Shown here: positions 46,300 through 57,539 of the stretch, in pieces | Layout of the letters: every line of letters begins with the position of its first letter | How positions within the stretch are numbered: the first letter of the stretch is position 1 | Source of the DNA: Sodiomyces alkalinus F11 | Lineage: Eukaryota > Ascomycota > Sordariomycetes > Glomerellales > Plectosphaerellaceae | NCBI RefSeq assembly: GCF_003711515.1 | Contig: NW_021167080.1 | Span: 3,260,155 to 3,324,154 of the forward strand | DNA: 64,000 nucleotides | Direction: 5' to 3' | Translations under genes and position numbers: made by a program | The notes under the pieces: model-generated | What the model was told of the DNA's origin: nothing | Database searches by the model: none | What the model saw: only the letters and a program-made list of their open reading frames with translations

Positions 46300-48060
46300 T
46301 AAGGGGGCCCCCCTAAAAGCCCCTAGAGCCCTGACTAGAGCGCTATACTATAGGCGCTCTAGACGGTCGACTAGGTGCTTTTAGGTGATTTAGGGTCCTA
46401 CTATAGCTATAAACCGAAGTCAGCTAATAAGGCTATACAGGCTATAAATAGCTGCCGTAGGGCTCTATAGGAAAGGCCCCTCTACGAGCTAGCTAGCCTA
46501 TAAAGCCTGTTTAGAGCGCCTAAAGCTAAATTCAGGCGTTTTTCGACGTGGGGTTTAAAGGATAGCTTTAGGTTAAACCAGATCCCTAGCTACCTAATAG
46601 CACCTAGCGAAGGTTTAACTAGATACCCCCTTATAGTAACCGGGGCGTCTTTAATAGGGCGTCTTCGGTGGAAGTGAATAAGCTCTGTTTTATCCGGGTC
46701 GAAAAGGACGTGGTTATTAATAGCTGCTTCGAAAAGGGAGGCTACGGCTCTTTCTAGAATCTTACAGTTTTTCCTAGCTAACGTAGACGCTATAGATAGC
46801 TGAAAGTAGTCTATATGGGAGAACAAAAGACCTTTAAAATCCGGCCCCGCTATAACTTTCCTAATATAAATTAAAAAAAGAATAGGGGAAACTAGAGAGC
46901 CTTATAGGACCCCTATATTTAGGAGGGTAGGCTGCTGAACCTGACCCTTAAAGGCTAGTTGGATACGCCTGTTTTCTGTAAAAGAGGCTACCCATTTAAC
47001 TAGATTCAAAGGTAATTAGAGCTCTTAAAGGGTTTTTAGTAGCTAAGGGCGGGTAATATAATCGAAAGCTCCTTTAATATCTAAAAATAGCGTAGAAACC
47101 ACGGCATTTTAATATGATTTACGGTGTTTTTCGATATAGTGGAGGAGAAGGAGGGCCGTGTCGATAGCAGATCGTTATTTTCTACCTCTTATTTAACTAG
47201 GGTGTAGAAGGTCGTCGCGGGTATTAGCTATAAAGCTAAGCCTAGTAGCTATACTCCTTTCGAGGACTTTACCTAAGTAGTTTAGAAGGGCTATAATCCT
47301 ATAAGACTTAGCATTAGAGTAGTCCTTTTTCCCTGGCTTTAGTATAACGACCCTTAGGGCCTCTTTCTAGCAGATAGGGTAGTGGCCTGCTAAAAATAAA
47401 GCTGAGTAGGCCTTTAAGAAGGGCCCGGGAATAGCCTTATAGGCCTATTAGATCGGCTATAAGCTTATCCTATCAGGCCCTAGGGCTTTCTCCTTAGCAG
47501 CTCCAAAGATAGCGTATTATAGTTCGGCAGCCTATAGGCTACGCCACTCCCACGGTCTTCTAAGGCCCTTACTACGTGATCTAGTCAGGCTCTAGGGGCC
47601 GTTAGAAGGGTTAGAGTGGCCGAGGTCCCCCGAAGGGCCTATAAATACAGGGGCTTCAGGGGCATCGGTGGCGGAAGGAAGAGGAAGAGAAAAAAGTGTC
47701 TAAAGAAGGGCGTTACATTTTTCATCGAAGGCGTAGGCTTTTTATTTCGTAGGCGTTTAAATCGGTGGAATCTTCGCGTTTAGGCCGCTTTTCGTATAGT
47801 TATATACCTTAAAAACCTCAGGGCCTTAAGCGTTAGCCAGGAAGGCCTCCTAGTAGTCCTTTTTTACTGTTTTTACTACCCTATAGTAGGCGTTTCGAGC
47901 CTCTTTCCAGGTAGTTTCTTGAGCCGCTAGTCGGGTAGCCGAGGCCCCCTTTTTAGCTTTTCTAAAACCCCTAAAAGCTCTATTCGCTGTTTTCCGTAGG
48001 GCTTTTAGCTCTAGGGTCCACCACGGTTTCGAACGCTCTACTACCCTTAGCTCCGTCACG
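46300..48060 (-). pseudogene. LINE D reverse transcriptase relic
   Basis: Open pieces at 46590-46826 (FDPDKTELIHFHRRR, the Tad-type segment after the catalytic box) and 47850-48059 (SKPWWTLELKALRKTANRAF, the linker between endonuclease and RT). The catalytic box upstream of 46800 reads HIDY, a changed form of the Y/F-x-D-D motif. Several stops interrupt the frame. Confidence 0.8.
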
Positions 48061-48299
48061 GAGGCCTTAATAGCTAGGGAAATAGTATCCGATATGTAGC
48101 GACCTACAGAGTCCTAGTCCGAGGCGTCGATAGCCTGTTATAGCGATTAGTCGAGGCTAGGTTCTAGGCTCTTTAGGGTGCTAGTAAATAGGTTCTAGTC
48201 CGCTAGTCTATAGTTATAGGCCGGTGGAAGGGATCTATTTATAGGACCTTTAGAGCCTAGAATAGAGGCAGAAATCAGGATAACGCGGTATAGAGAGGG

Positions 48300-49130
48300 A
48301 GTGTTTTCGATATATTCCCACTTATAAAAGCGGAGACGATCGAAGCCGGGCGTGTAAAATACTAGGTCTATAACCGACTCTTAACGAAGATTAGACCTAA
48401 AAAAGGTCCCCCCGTTTAAATTAACTTCTTTAGGGTCCACTAAATAGGTGGCCTTAAGGCTATTTAACCAGTCTACTAGGGTCTAGGCCTTAATAGAAGC
48501 CTGATTCGTAGCAGCCCCGTTCCACTACTAGTGATTCCTATTAAAGTCCCCTATAATAAGGGTCGGCTTAGGGTCCTGAAGGCCCTATAGCACACGATCT
48601 TCGGTCCAGGGTCGGCTTCTAGAGCCTAAAAAAGAAGGAAAAGAAGAAAAAGAAGAAGAAGAAGTTAAAGAGGTAGAGGGGGTAGGGCTAGGAGGCCTTA
48701 TAGGCCCTCTACCTATTATCTCGGGGCCCTGCTCTGTCTAATTATAAACGTTTAGGATATAGAAGGTCTATGGATAATAGACCTCCATAAGCTGTGCGTC
48801 TATATTATCTAGAAGGTCTTCGCGGTGTGAAAAATCGATACCCGAGCCCTTTCTTATATAAGTAAGGACCCTAGGCTTAATAGGAAAAAACTGGGTTTTC
48901 CTAGACGTAGGCGTAATAGTATAGAAGGCTGGGTGGTTTCGAATATACCACCCTTCTGGTTTCGGGACGCAGGAGGGTTCCTGAATAAGGACTATATTAG
49001 TCGAAGCCTCTAAAGCCTATTCTAGGATAGCTTCCTACGCCGGGCCCTATTTATCGACGTTATATTAAATAAACCGGATTTCTTTCGAACTAAAAGACCC
49101 TTTATTTATAGAAATTAGGGTTTAATAGCT
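48300..49130 (-). pseudogene. LINE D apurinic endonuclease relic
   Basis: Minus-strand APE-type endonuclease with ILNVYN near 48745 and IIGDFNRNH near 48540-48565, followed by a WNGAAT stretch. In intact LINEs this nuclease nicks the target DNA. Confidence 0.75.
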
Positions 49131-49139
49131 TAAAGGACC

Positions 49140-50640
49140 TCGTAGTCTTTACTATAAGGGGGGTATGCCCCCTTATAGTTACAGCACTTATAGGTCTTAT
49201 ATTCGCACTCGCCGTATTCCTCGCATTCGCTATAGTAGTGTTCTTCGTCGTCGTGGCCCTCCTTAGCACAGATAGAGCAGGTAGTAAGGCTCTTACAGGT
49301 CCCTCGGGTATACCCGAATTTCCAGCAGTTAGAGCACTAGAGTCTAGGGGTTATAGGCCTTATTTATAGACCTTTAGCCGCTGGCCGGCTATATAGAGCC
49401 CCTGTTTTAAGCAGTATTTCTGCTCTTTAGTAGTTAGCACTAAAATAATAATAGTGCTATAAGGCCCGTCTAGGGTTCCTAGCCACCGAGGCTTCCCTAC
49501 TACCCTAACAGGGTTAAAGGTACCGATCTTAGTAATTAGGTCCTTTAAACCTAGGCCCTGTTATAGGCTGTGGTTTAGGGCTTTTTACGGTGTGTTGGAA
49601 GGGTTACATAGCAGGGTTTCCCCCCCTCTAAAGGCTCTAGTAGGCACCTGGTTAATAATAAGCTTAAACCAGTCGTCTATAGGTTAGGAGGGCTAAAGAG
49701 GCAGGTTTAGCTCCTTAAACCACTGATTCTACGAGTCTAGGAGCTGCTGAACGCTGTATTTCGGGCCCGGGGTCAAAACAAGGTTCCCATTAGTTAATAG
49801 GCTTACAGTGGCAACAGCAGGCATTTTTAGGGCCTTATTTAGCCTATTCCGAAGCTCGAGGGGGTCGAAATTCGCCCGGGGGATCGTTTCCCCTGCCGTA
49901 GGCTATAAAATAACCTTAGGGACCTTTTTAGGGTCTATGGGGAGGGGGGCCGGGGGGGCTAAAGGTGCTAAGGCCTTTAGGGGGGCCTAGGGTGCTATAG
50001 AGTCTGTTTTTCCTGTTTTTCCCTTTAAAGCCTCGCTATAAAGGGGTTTAGGCTATTCTGTGAGCCTACGAACTGCTTACGCTAGTTCGTCGACCTTCTA
50101 CTCGAGGGTGGACGGCTAGGTCCCGTTGATAGTAGATTTAAGCCCTATAGAAAGAGCCTTTGTCTAAGGGGTAGGGTCGAGGTCGTAGGCCTATTAAAGC
50201 AGCTAAAAAGCCTGCTAGAGGAGCCCCCTAGTCTAGGCCTTACTAGCCGAACTAGTCGACTTCTGGGGCGTAGTAAAGGGGTTTCCAGCAGTTCCAGAGG
50301 CCTTTTTAGCCTATTTAGAGCCTGTAAGGCCCTGTTTTTCCGCAGGGGGCCTAGAGGGCGTTTTAAAGAGGCCTTCGGCCTTAGAGTCGGAGGGGGGCTC
50401 GGTTCGGGTCCTAGAAAACCTTTTAGGGGTTAGGGTCGAAGGGCTAAGCTGCTTTTTCGAATTAAGGGGCGTAATAAAGGTAGAAGTCCCTGTATTTACA
50501 GGGCTTTTAGGGGATTCCCCTATTTCTACCTCCCCTAAGCCCTCTATAATTATAGGGGGCTTAGGGTTAGTTCCGGGGGCGTTATAGTGGGTTAGGGCGT
50601 TATTATGGTTAGTGATATAGCTGGTGTTATGGCTGTTATT
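49140..50640 (-). pseudogene. LINE D ORF1 (Gag-like) relic with zinc knuckles
   Basis: Knuckle 1 (49336-49295) reads CSNCWKFGYTRGTC, a C-x2-C-x4-H-x4-C motif with His changed to Tyr. A second (CSICAKEGH) follows at about 49279-49250. The rest of the minus-strand frame is Pro/Lys-rich and broken. ORF1 binds the element RNA in relatives. The 5' end of the LINE (50640-50940) is more GC-rich. Confidence 0.75.
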
Positions 50641-50948
50641 ATAGCTGGGGTCTTTTGTGGGGTGCTAGGGTCGCGAGGCGCTGGTGGTTACGGCTCTGCG
50701 CGGCTGCTTTATCAGCGGCGCACGGGCCACGTCAGATTTTTCCCCCGTACGCGGGGCACCTATAGATGCGTTTCCAGGCGTTTTCGCACTTATTTTACGC
50801 CCTCGATAGCGCCTGCGCGATACAGGGCTATAGATAGGCGTATAGAGCTTGAAAAGAGCTATCGATTGATATAGCTTATAAGTGGTTTAGAGCGTTTACG
50901 CGTAAAACGTGGGTCCCCCTAAAAGAGTTATAAGAAGAATGTATTATC

Positions 50949-53900
50949 GCTTTTACCCGTAGTAATAGCGGTAGTATAGTCTTCTCCTATAGTAATATTA
51001 GTATCCGTAGTAATAGCGGTGCCCGTAGTAATAGCGGTGCCCGTAGTAATAGCGGTGGCGTTAGAGTTAGGAGGTTCTAAATCTATAGCCTAGGTATTAG
51101 GCTATAGATTTAGAACCTCGTCTACAGTAATAGTAGTAGCCTCTTTTATAGTAATAGCGATAGCCTCGCCTTCGTCTATAGTAATAATGGTAGTGTCGTC
51201 TTTACCCGTAATAATAATGGTAGCGTTAGAGTTTTCCGACTTAAGATCTAATACGTCTACGGCTATACCCCTTAATAGTAGCCTATTCGCGGTCTTATTA
51301 GATTAGGTAATACGGATAGATTATAGGCGTTTCCCGATTTCCTTAGCGGAAGCTATAGCTTATAGCGTTTTAATCCTACTATCGAATATCTTATCTTCGT
51401 TAAAGACTATATCTCTCGTGGTGATAATATCCGTTAGGTATAGCAGCTAAATCCGGAAGCTATTCAAGGATTAGTATCCGATATAATAACCGATCTATAC
51501 CTTCGGTTCTAGCCTTTATAGGCGGTTTCTTTTAGCTTAGGTATCGCGCGTTGTTATAAAGGCTTTATAGTTGTAAGCTTATAGGTATATAAGGTTAGGT
51601 TAATAGCCGCGTAGGCCTTTATATAGCGTTCGCTAGCCGTTAATATATCGTGGCGTCCTATTATATGAATATATAGCAGTCTTAAAGATTTTAGGCTAGA
51701 TAGATAGAGGCAGATTAGCTCTAATCCTTATAGCCCACGCCCTTCTTGTAACAATACCTCTAATCCGTTCTATAACGCCGTTTTAATCCTATAAATATAG
51801 TACTAATGGCTAGCCTTCTACTCCCTTAGCAGCGAGGAAAGTAATAACCTCTAGGTGCTAAAATATCTTAGAATCGGCCTGTAGGAAACATAGCTTAACG
51901 TCGAATTAGGCCTTAAGTAGGGTGAAAACGTCTTTTAATACGTATAGGATAGTGCCTTAGTCTCTTTTCTATAGGTAATAATCCCATATATAACCTATAT
52001 ATATATCTATAATAAATATAATAGACTTATATAGGCCGCCCAGCGATTCCGACTCTTTTAGATCGTGAAAATTAATAGCTAAGGCCTCTCCGGGCTTTAA
52101 CGGGTAAAAGAATAGTATCCGCCGGATCTACGCAGGCACTTACGATTATCTATACGCGTTATAGTCCGTTATATAAGGTCCCTTTATCTTTACTCCCTAA
52201 GTAGCGTTAACGATCCTTATAAGTGTATCGGTGCCGTAATAGCCAAGACGTTTATACCACCGCTACGCAATAGTCTTCTATAGTTACCGCGGTTATCGTG
52301 ATCTTATATACGGGTTATCGCGGGGGTACCTTACCGAGACCGCGAACGCGGTAACGGCCATAGCTTCCACGCGCTTAAGTATATACTAGCTGTGGATATC
52401 TAGTAGCTTATAGATAGGCCGGTTATCAGCGGAGCTAATAATAGTATCGTTTACGGTATTCTAGCGGTAGCCTTATAGACGTAGCTAGCATTCCGAGACG
52501 ATATTAGTAACGAATTCCTTATAGTACACGACGTTATAAAGGCGTAGTAGCCTCTTTATACCTAATAGGGATTATACACGTAGCTTAACGTCTCCGTATC
52601 CGAGGATAGAAGCCTTATAAGTACCTATCTAAAAGGATAAAGATAAAGTATCCGTGGGTAGTCTAACGGCCGTAAAACGGCCTTAATTATTAGAGATATA
52701 GATTAACGATCCTGAATCTAGGATCGCGTAGTATAATGGCACTCTGGCTTAGTTAATAGAACGGGATACCTCCTATTCCTATTATAATCTTAATAGTGTT
52801 ATTATACGACGACGCGTTACCCCCTAGGTTAGGTAGGCTCCTAGTCCTATCGCGGTAACGGACAGGTCTTTATAAACTATTACAGTAATAGGCGTAGTAT
52901 TATAGAGTTAATCTTCCTAGACTTCCTCTATCTTCTTAGCGGTAATAGCCCCTCAGGCTTCCCGTCTCTCCTATATCGCGGTATCCACGCGGCTTTTAAA
53001 ACTATAGTTACGTATCTTCTTTTCTATAACCTTTATAATATCTTCGCGGCCACGCTAAGTATAAGGGCGTATATCCGGCCTTACGTACTAGTAGGCGGCG
53101 GTAGTACAGGGGTTCTTATATATCTTATTAGACCTCCTTATTATAGGAGAGATAGCCTTTACGGACGTATTACTATAAGGACGCTTTTTATTATCTTTAT
53201 TATTAGTAGTATCCTTAGTATTAAGGAGGTTCCCGAGGGTATCAAAGGTACCTCTCCCAACTTTAGTCTTTATAGCGGAGGATCATAGGCTTTTTATATT
53301 ACTAAGAACCGCACGTAGAGCCTTTGCGAAGTCGTTAATTATTAGCTTATTTTCTATAATCTTATCGTAGTTATTTACTAGGTAGGTATTACTCTATTCC
53401 TAGGCAATAGGTCTAATAGCTTTTAACGCGTCTTCTACCTAATAGTCCGGGCTTAATAGCTCTAAAACGCCTATATATTTATAGTATATTATCGCTGTTT
53501 TCTAGCTTACCACCTAAGCGTCTATATCCTTAGGTATAGTCTTTATAGGCGCGGTGTATTATCGGTATAGGACTAGGGCTTCCTGATAGAGGTCTATAGA
53601 TATCGGTCCTACGTACGTATATAGGAGAGTAATCCAGGCCTATAGGTTATTTACGGTATTATCCTATAGCTAGGCTAGGAGGCTATATAATATAATATAG
53701 ATAGTCCCTTCGATATATGAACGTACCTTATTAAACTCCTTCTACTACGCGTCGTAGTCTGCCTTTTCTTCGCGGTATACGCGGCGATGTTATAGGTAAC
53801 GCGTACGCCTGTTTTTAGAGAGGTCGTTAATAGATATAGACGTCCTGGTCGGTGGTTCTTTCGTTACGGCCGTAACCTTCCGGTAAGCGGCCGTCTTCCT

Positions 53901-54451
53901 CTTACCGGCGGCTATAGCCGCCGTGGTACTAGCCGTGGTAGCCGTGGCTACGGCGTCCGTGGCGTTTATAGCCTTATCGCGCTTTAGCGTGATAGTGGAA
54001 AACGGAGTAGCTGTGATAGTAAAAGACGGGGTAGCCGTAGCCTCCTCCGCCTCGGGGTCCACGGTAAGGGCTTTATATTTACGGATATTAGGCGGCGTAG
54101 GTATAAGGAGGAGATAAGCGTTAGCCTCCTTATCGCTTAGCTTTAGATTAAGGTAGTTATCCTAGTAGGAGGCTGATTTACCGCGTACGGCGCGCTCCTA
54201 AACTACCTAATCCTTTTAGTCAGTAAGGGTAGTAGCGGCCGCCTTCTATTCGGCGTTAGATATATTAAAAGATATCTTTACTAGTTTTTTTATTTATCGG
54301 TTAGTTAATTAATAGGTAGGTTAATTAATCTCTTAATTACTCTAATTAGGTTAATCGTAGTTATTTAAGAGTGCTTATATAGACGTGATTACTTCTTTAT
54401 AGTAGAATAAGGGTAGTCTTATTAATATCTATCGTTTAGGCGTTATAAACC
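50949..54451 (-). pseudogene. Element B gag-protease-integrase relic
   Basis: Reverse-complement counterpart of 38560-42060 of element A. It runs from gag near 54200 through protease and integrase to the coding minisatellite at 50949-51240. Stops fall at Gln and Trp codons. The gag C-terminal part includes a Thr/Ala/Val repeat stretch. Confidence 0.8.
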
Positions 54452-54462
54452 GGGCTTATAAC
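54452..54462 (-). other. Element B primer-binding site
   Basis: On the minus strand GTTATAAGCCC starts at the base after the LTR, identical to the site in element A and complementary, with one RIP-type change, to the anticodon arm of initiator tRNA-Met. Confidence 0.6.
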
Positions 54463-54736
54463 TATTATACGTTAAAAGGCACATAGATAATTAACTTAGT
54501 AGAGTAGAAATCTCGTATATATATCTTTTTTTAAGTTATATCTATATAAGTCTCTTATACCCTTAATTGAGATAGTAAAGACTCTGTTATGGGTACTATA
54601 TTATTTAGATCCTATCCGGTTTTTTCCGGTATCCGCCCCTGTTATATCCTGATACCCGAGGTCCGAAGCCCTTAGTCAGGGAGTGGATCCTCCCTGGATC
54701 CCCTATAGACCACGTTATGGTCCTGCCCATGCGATA
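54463..54736 (-). repeat. Element B 5' LTR
   Basis: 274 bp, same length as the left LTR. It keeps more CpA/TpG (for example CAGGGAGTGGATCCTCCCTGG) than the left copy (TTAGGGAGTAGATCCCCCCTAA). Confidence 0.87.
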
Positions 54737-54741
54737 GTATT
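54737..54741. repeat. Target-site duplication GTATT, right copy (element B)
   Basis: Exact partner of 30865-30869. Confidence 0.85.
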
Positions 54742-57530
54742 AAAGAGTAGTAGTAGATCCCGTCTTTCCTAGATACTAGTATAGTTTATTAACCCCTTTT
54801 ATATTGCTAAGTTAATATAGCTACTCTCCTATATATAGTAAGGGGGTAAGATTAGGCGCGGGTAGCAGCCTAATATAGTATATAATCGGCTCTTTGAGCG
54901 GGGCGCTAGCTATTTTCTCTAGAAAGGCCCGGGTATTTATATTAAACGGTTTTATAGATAGACTAAATAGGTCCGGTAACTATTACTCGCTATTAGTGGT
55001 GTTAGTAAGATATAGGCAAGAAACCCTATTTTTATCGTTGTGTTTCTACGAAGTAAAATAAAAGTTATAGTCTGGCCTTAAAGGGATCCGTGCCTTTAGA
55101 GTCTCTTAGTTAAAAGCTAATACTTTTATCTTAGCTATAGCCCCGAATAATATATATTTAGCGAACCGGGCTAGGTATTTAATAGTACCCTTTACTATTT
55201 AGGCTAAGGAGAGGTAGAACTTAGCGGGATAATCACGGCCCGAAGATTATAGCATAGGTAAAGCTAGGCTTAACTTATCCGCGAAATAAACTATAGGCGG
55301 AGGTACCTAGGTCGTTTAGAGGTAATAAGGGGACGACCTTACCGGGATATCTTAGATACTCAATATCGTAGCACTAGGATAAGAAACCCTTTCTACATAG
55401 GAGGACGGACGGAGAATTCTTTTACGGAGATCCCGTAACTAAATAAACAGCGTATTAAGGCTACTAGAGGTCTAGTTCGGGCCCGACCTACCCGTTTCGC
55501 AGGGCGGTTAGATAGCGAGATAAGTAACGCTAACCTTATTCTAAGACCTATAATAGTGTGAACGACTAGTTATAGGTCGTGGCACTAAGTAAGGTCGTAA
55601 TAATAGATTATCTAGAACTAACGAAGGAAAGGGGAAAAGGAGAAAAGTCTATAGCGCTAGGCTGGCTATAAGGTGGCGATGGCTAGGCAATATAGGTCTG
55701 TTAACTAAGTGCGTAGCCCGGAAGATCCGGAGAATAGCCGGATCCTTTATATCAGGGCTAACCCGTAATATATCCCCCCCTCCTCTCTTTAGGGGTTATA
55801 TAACCGCGCGCCTTTATCGTGCTTCGGCTCCCCTTTACGTCGCGGTGATAAAGAGATAGGCGCGTCTTTTTATCTTACCTCGCCCTTATCTCGATATTAA
55901 AGAAATCTTAGGTCGCCTACTAACCCTTTATTCACGTGCCTAAAATAATAATATAGCTTCCCTCGCGTAGGTCCTATCCGTAGATATATAGTGCCCTTTT
56001 TTCCTTATAGGCTCCCTCTTCCTCCCTCTCCCTCTCTAACTATAATAATAATAATAATAACTATAGCTATCCTGTATATCCTTATACCTCCTCGCGGCGA
56101 CGACTCCTCTAACTCCCTAATCGTAGAATCTCTCTATAAATACTCGTATAGTTTAAGAGTTCTCCGTCTAAGGTATATTACCCTTCCCCCGCGATCTCTA
56201 TATACGGATACCCCGCTAACTTCTATTATTTATAGATAGCGCTAGCCCCTAGCGATAATAGGGGTAATAATAATAGTAAGCGTGCTACCGATAACGATAT
56301 AGGTATTATACTCTTATACCTTAAGGCGATACTAATTATAGTAGTTCGGGTTATCGCCGCCGCCTCCGCCTAAGAAAAAGAAGTTAGACGGTAATCGGCC
56401 TCCTAAGTACCCTTTTAGTAGTATTCGTGCTAAGCTATACCTCCCTTATACGCGCGACGTCGCTAATAGGAAGTATAAGCGCCTTTATCGTAGCTAGACT
56501 AGTCGGGGGAGGAAATACTATATATATTCTACGAAGATATACCGCTATATACCTCTCCTAGTATATCTTAAAGGCTACGCGTAGAGGTTATTTAAGACGG
56601 CTACCCTTATTAGCGATAATAATAAGAATAGCCCTATAAGACTTACTTCTCTTTTAAAGTCGCGAACTTATCGTTAACCTCTCTCCTAAGAATAGGACCC
56701 GTATCTTAACGCCTACACGGTATTCTAGGATACTCTTATAGCTAGGGATCCGATAACGGCGATATCACCTATAGCTATATATCCCGTAAAGGCTCCCGAC
56801 ACGGTACTCGTGTTAGCCTTTTCTCCTCCTTAGGAGGTCTAAGAAGCGGTAGTACCATAGTTTGCCTTATTACCTTTTCCTAAGGTTATTAATAAGGTGA
56901 CTAAACTAGCCTTACTTCCTCTGGTGATAAAAGTCGCTAGCGAGGTAGTTATGCTAGTCTTTTCTCCTCCTTTAAGGATTTTAGAAGAGATAGCGTTAGG
57001 ATTAGACGTATCGCCTCCGGAGGAGGTTATTACTAGGGCGGAATAGCTAGCCTTATCTCCTCCTTACGAGGTCGTAGGCGAGGTGACGGTTTTAGGCCCG
57101 GTCCCTCCTAATATCGTAGCGGAAGAGAACGCTTACCTTATTACTCCCGCTCCTTTATCGGAGCCTTTATTATTTAACGAAGACTTTAGGCGCCTTTAAC
57201 TCGCTAAGTTAAGGGAGTAGACTTAGCTACTCGGGGAGATACTTATACTTAGTCGCGCTAATATCGTAATCGCCGAGTTCTAATAATACGCGGAGCGTAG
57301 GCGGGCTTTTATATTTACGGGTATAAATATCGGGAGTGCTATTATAATCCATAATAACGACGATAACGAAGATAATAACGATAACAATAATAATAACGAT
57401 AAGGAGGTTAAAGACACCGACTCCGAGCTATAAAGGGGCGAGGAGGGTAAGACTTTTATAGAAGTCGATAATCCCGAGGATAGGGACTTTATAGACGAGG
57501 ACGTTAATCTAGGCTTATATTAAGTATAGC
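54742..57530. other. Unclassified RIP-mutated repeat
   Basis: The sequence interrupted by element B continues here. Composition matches the transposon block. The left 1.2 kb shows no domain, and the right part holds a plus-strand coding relic (55990-57530). I could not find LTRs or terminal inverted repeats that set its limits. Confidence 0.5.
55990..57530 (+). pseudogene. Plus-strand coding relic of unknown family
   Basis: One plus-strand frame shows long protein-like stretches with stops mainly as TAG/TAA: a basic part (KKKKLDGNRPPKYPF), repeated SPP-E-V segments, and an acidic Asn/Asp-rich tail (NNDDNEDNNDNNNNND) near 57350. It could be an extra ORF of a retrotransposon or a repeated host gene. 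It lies tail to tail with the gypsy polyprotein of element E, which runs on the other strand. Confidence 0.4.
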
Positions 57531-57539
57531 TAAGGCGCG

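Larger units (their letters stand above)
44750..50940 (-). mobile_element. Element D: Tad-type LINE (non-LTR retrotransposon)
   Basis: About 6.2 kb, minus strand, without LTRs. The 3' end is the T-rich tract at 44751-44771, the complement of a poly(A) tail. Minus-strand order is ORF1 with zinc knuckles, AP endonuclease, reverse transcriptase, RNase H. It is inserted in element B with an 8-bp duplication. It keeps clearly more CpA and TpG than its neighbours, so it has been hit less by RIP. Confidence 0.85.
30870..54736 (-). mobile_element. Element B: Ty1/copia LTR retrotransposon, split by three insertions
   Basis: Two 274-bp LTRs (30870-31143 and 54463-54736) flank a minus-strand copia element. 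Its own sequence is 30870-33179, 38021-38260, 44694-44749 and 50949-54736, about 6.4 kb in total, the same length and content as element A. The gaps are filled by element C (33180-38015), element A (38261-44693) and LINE D (44750-50940). The reading frame continues across each insertion point when compared with A. The coding part is destroyed by RIP stops. Confidence 0.88.
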
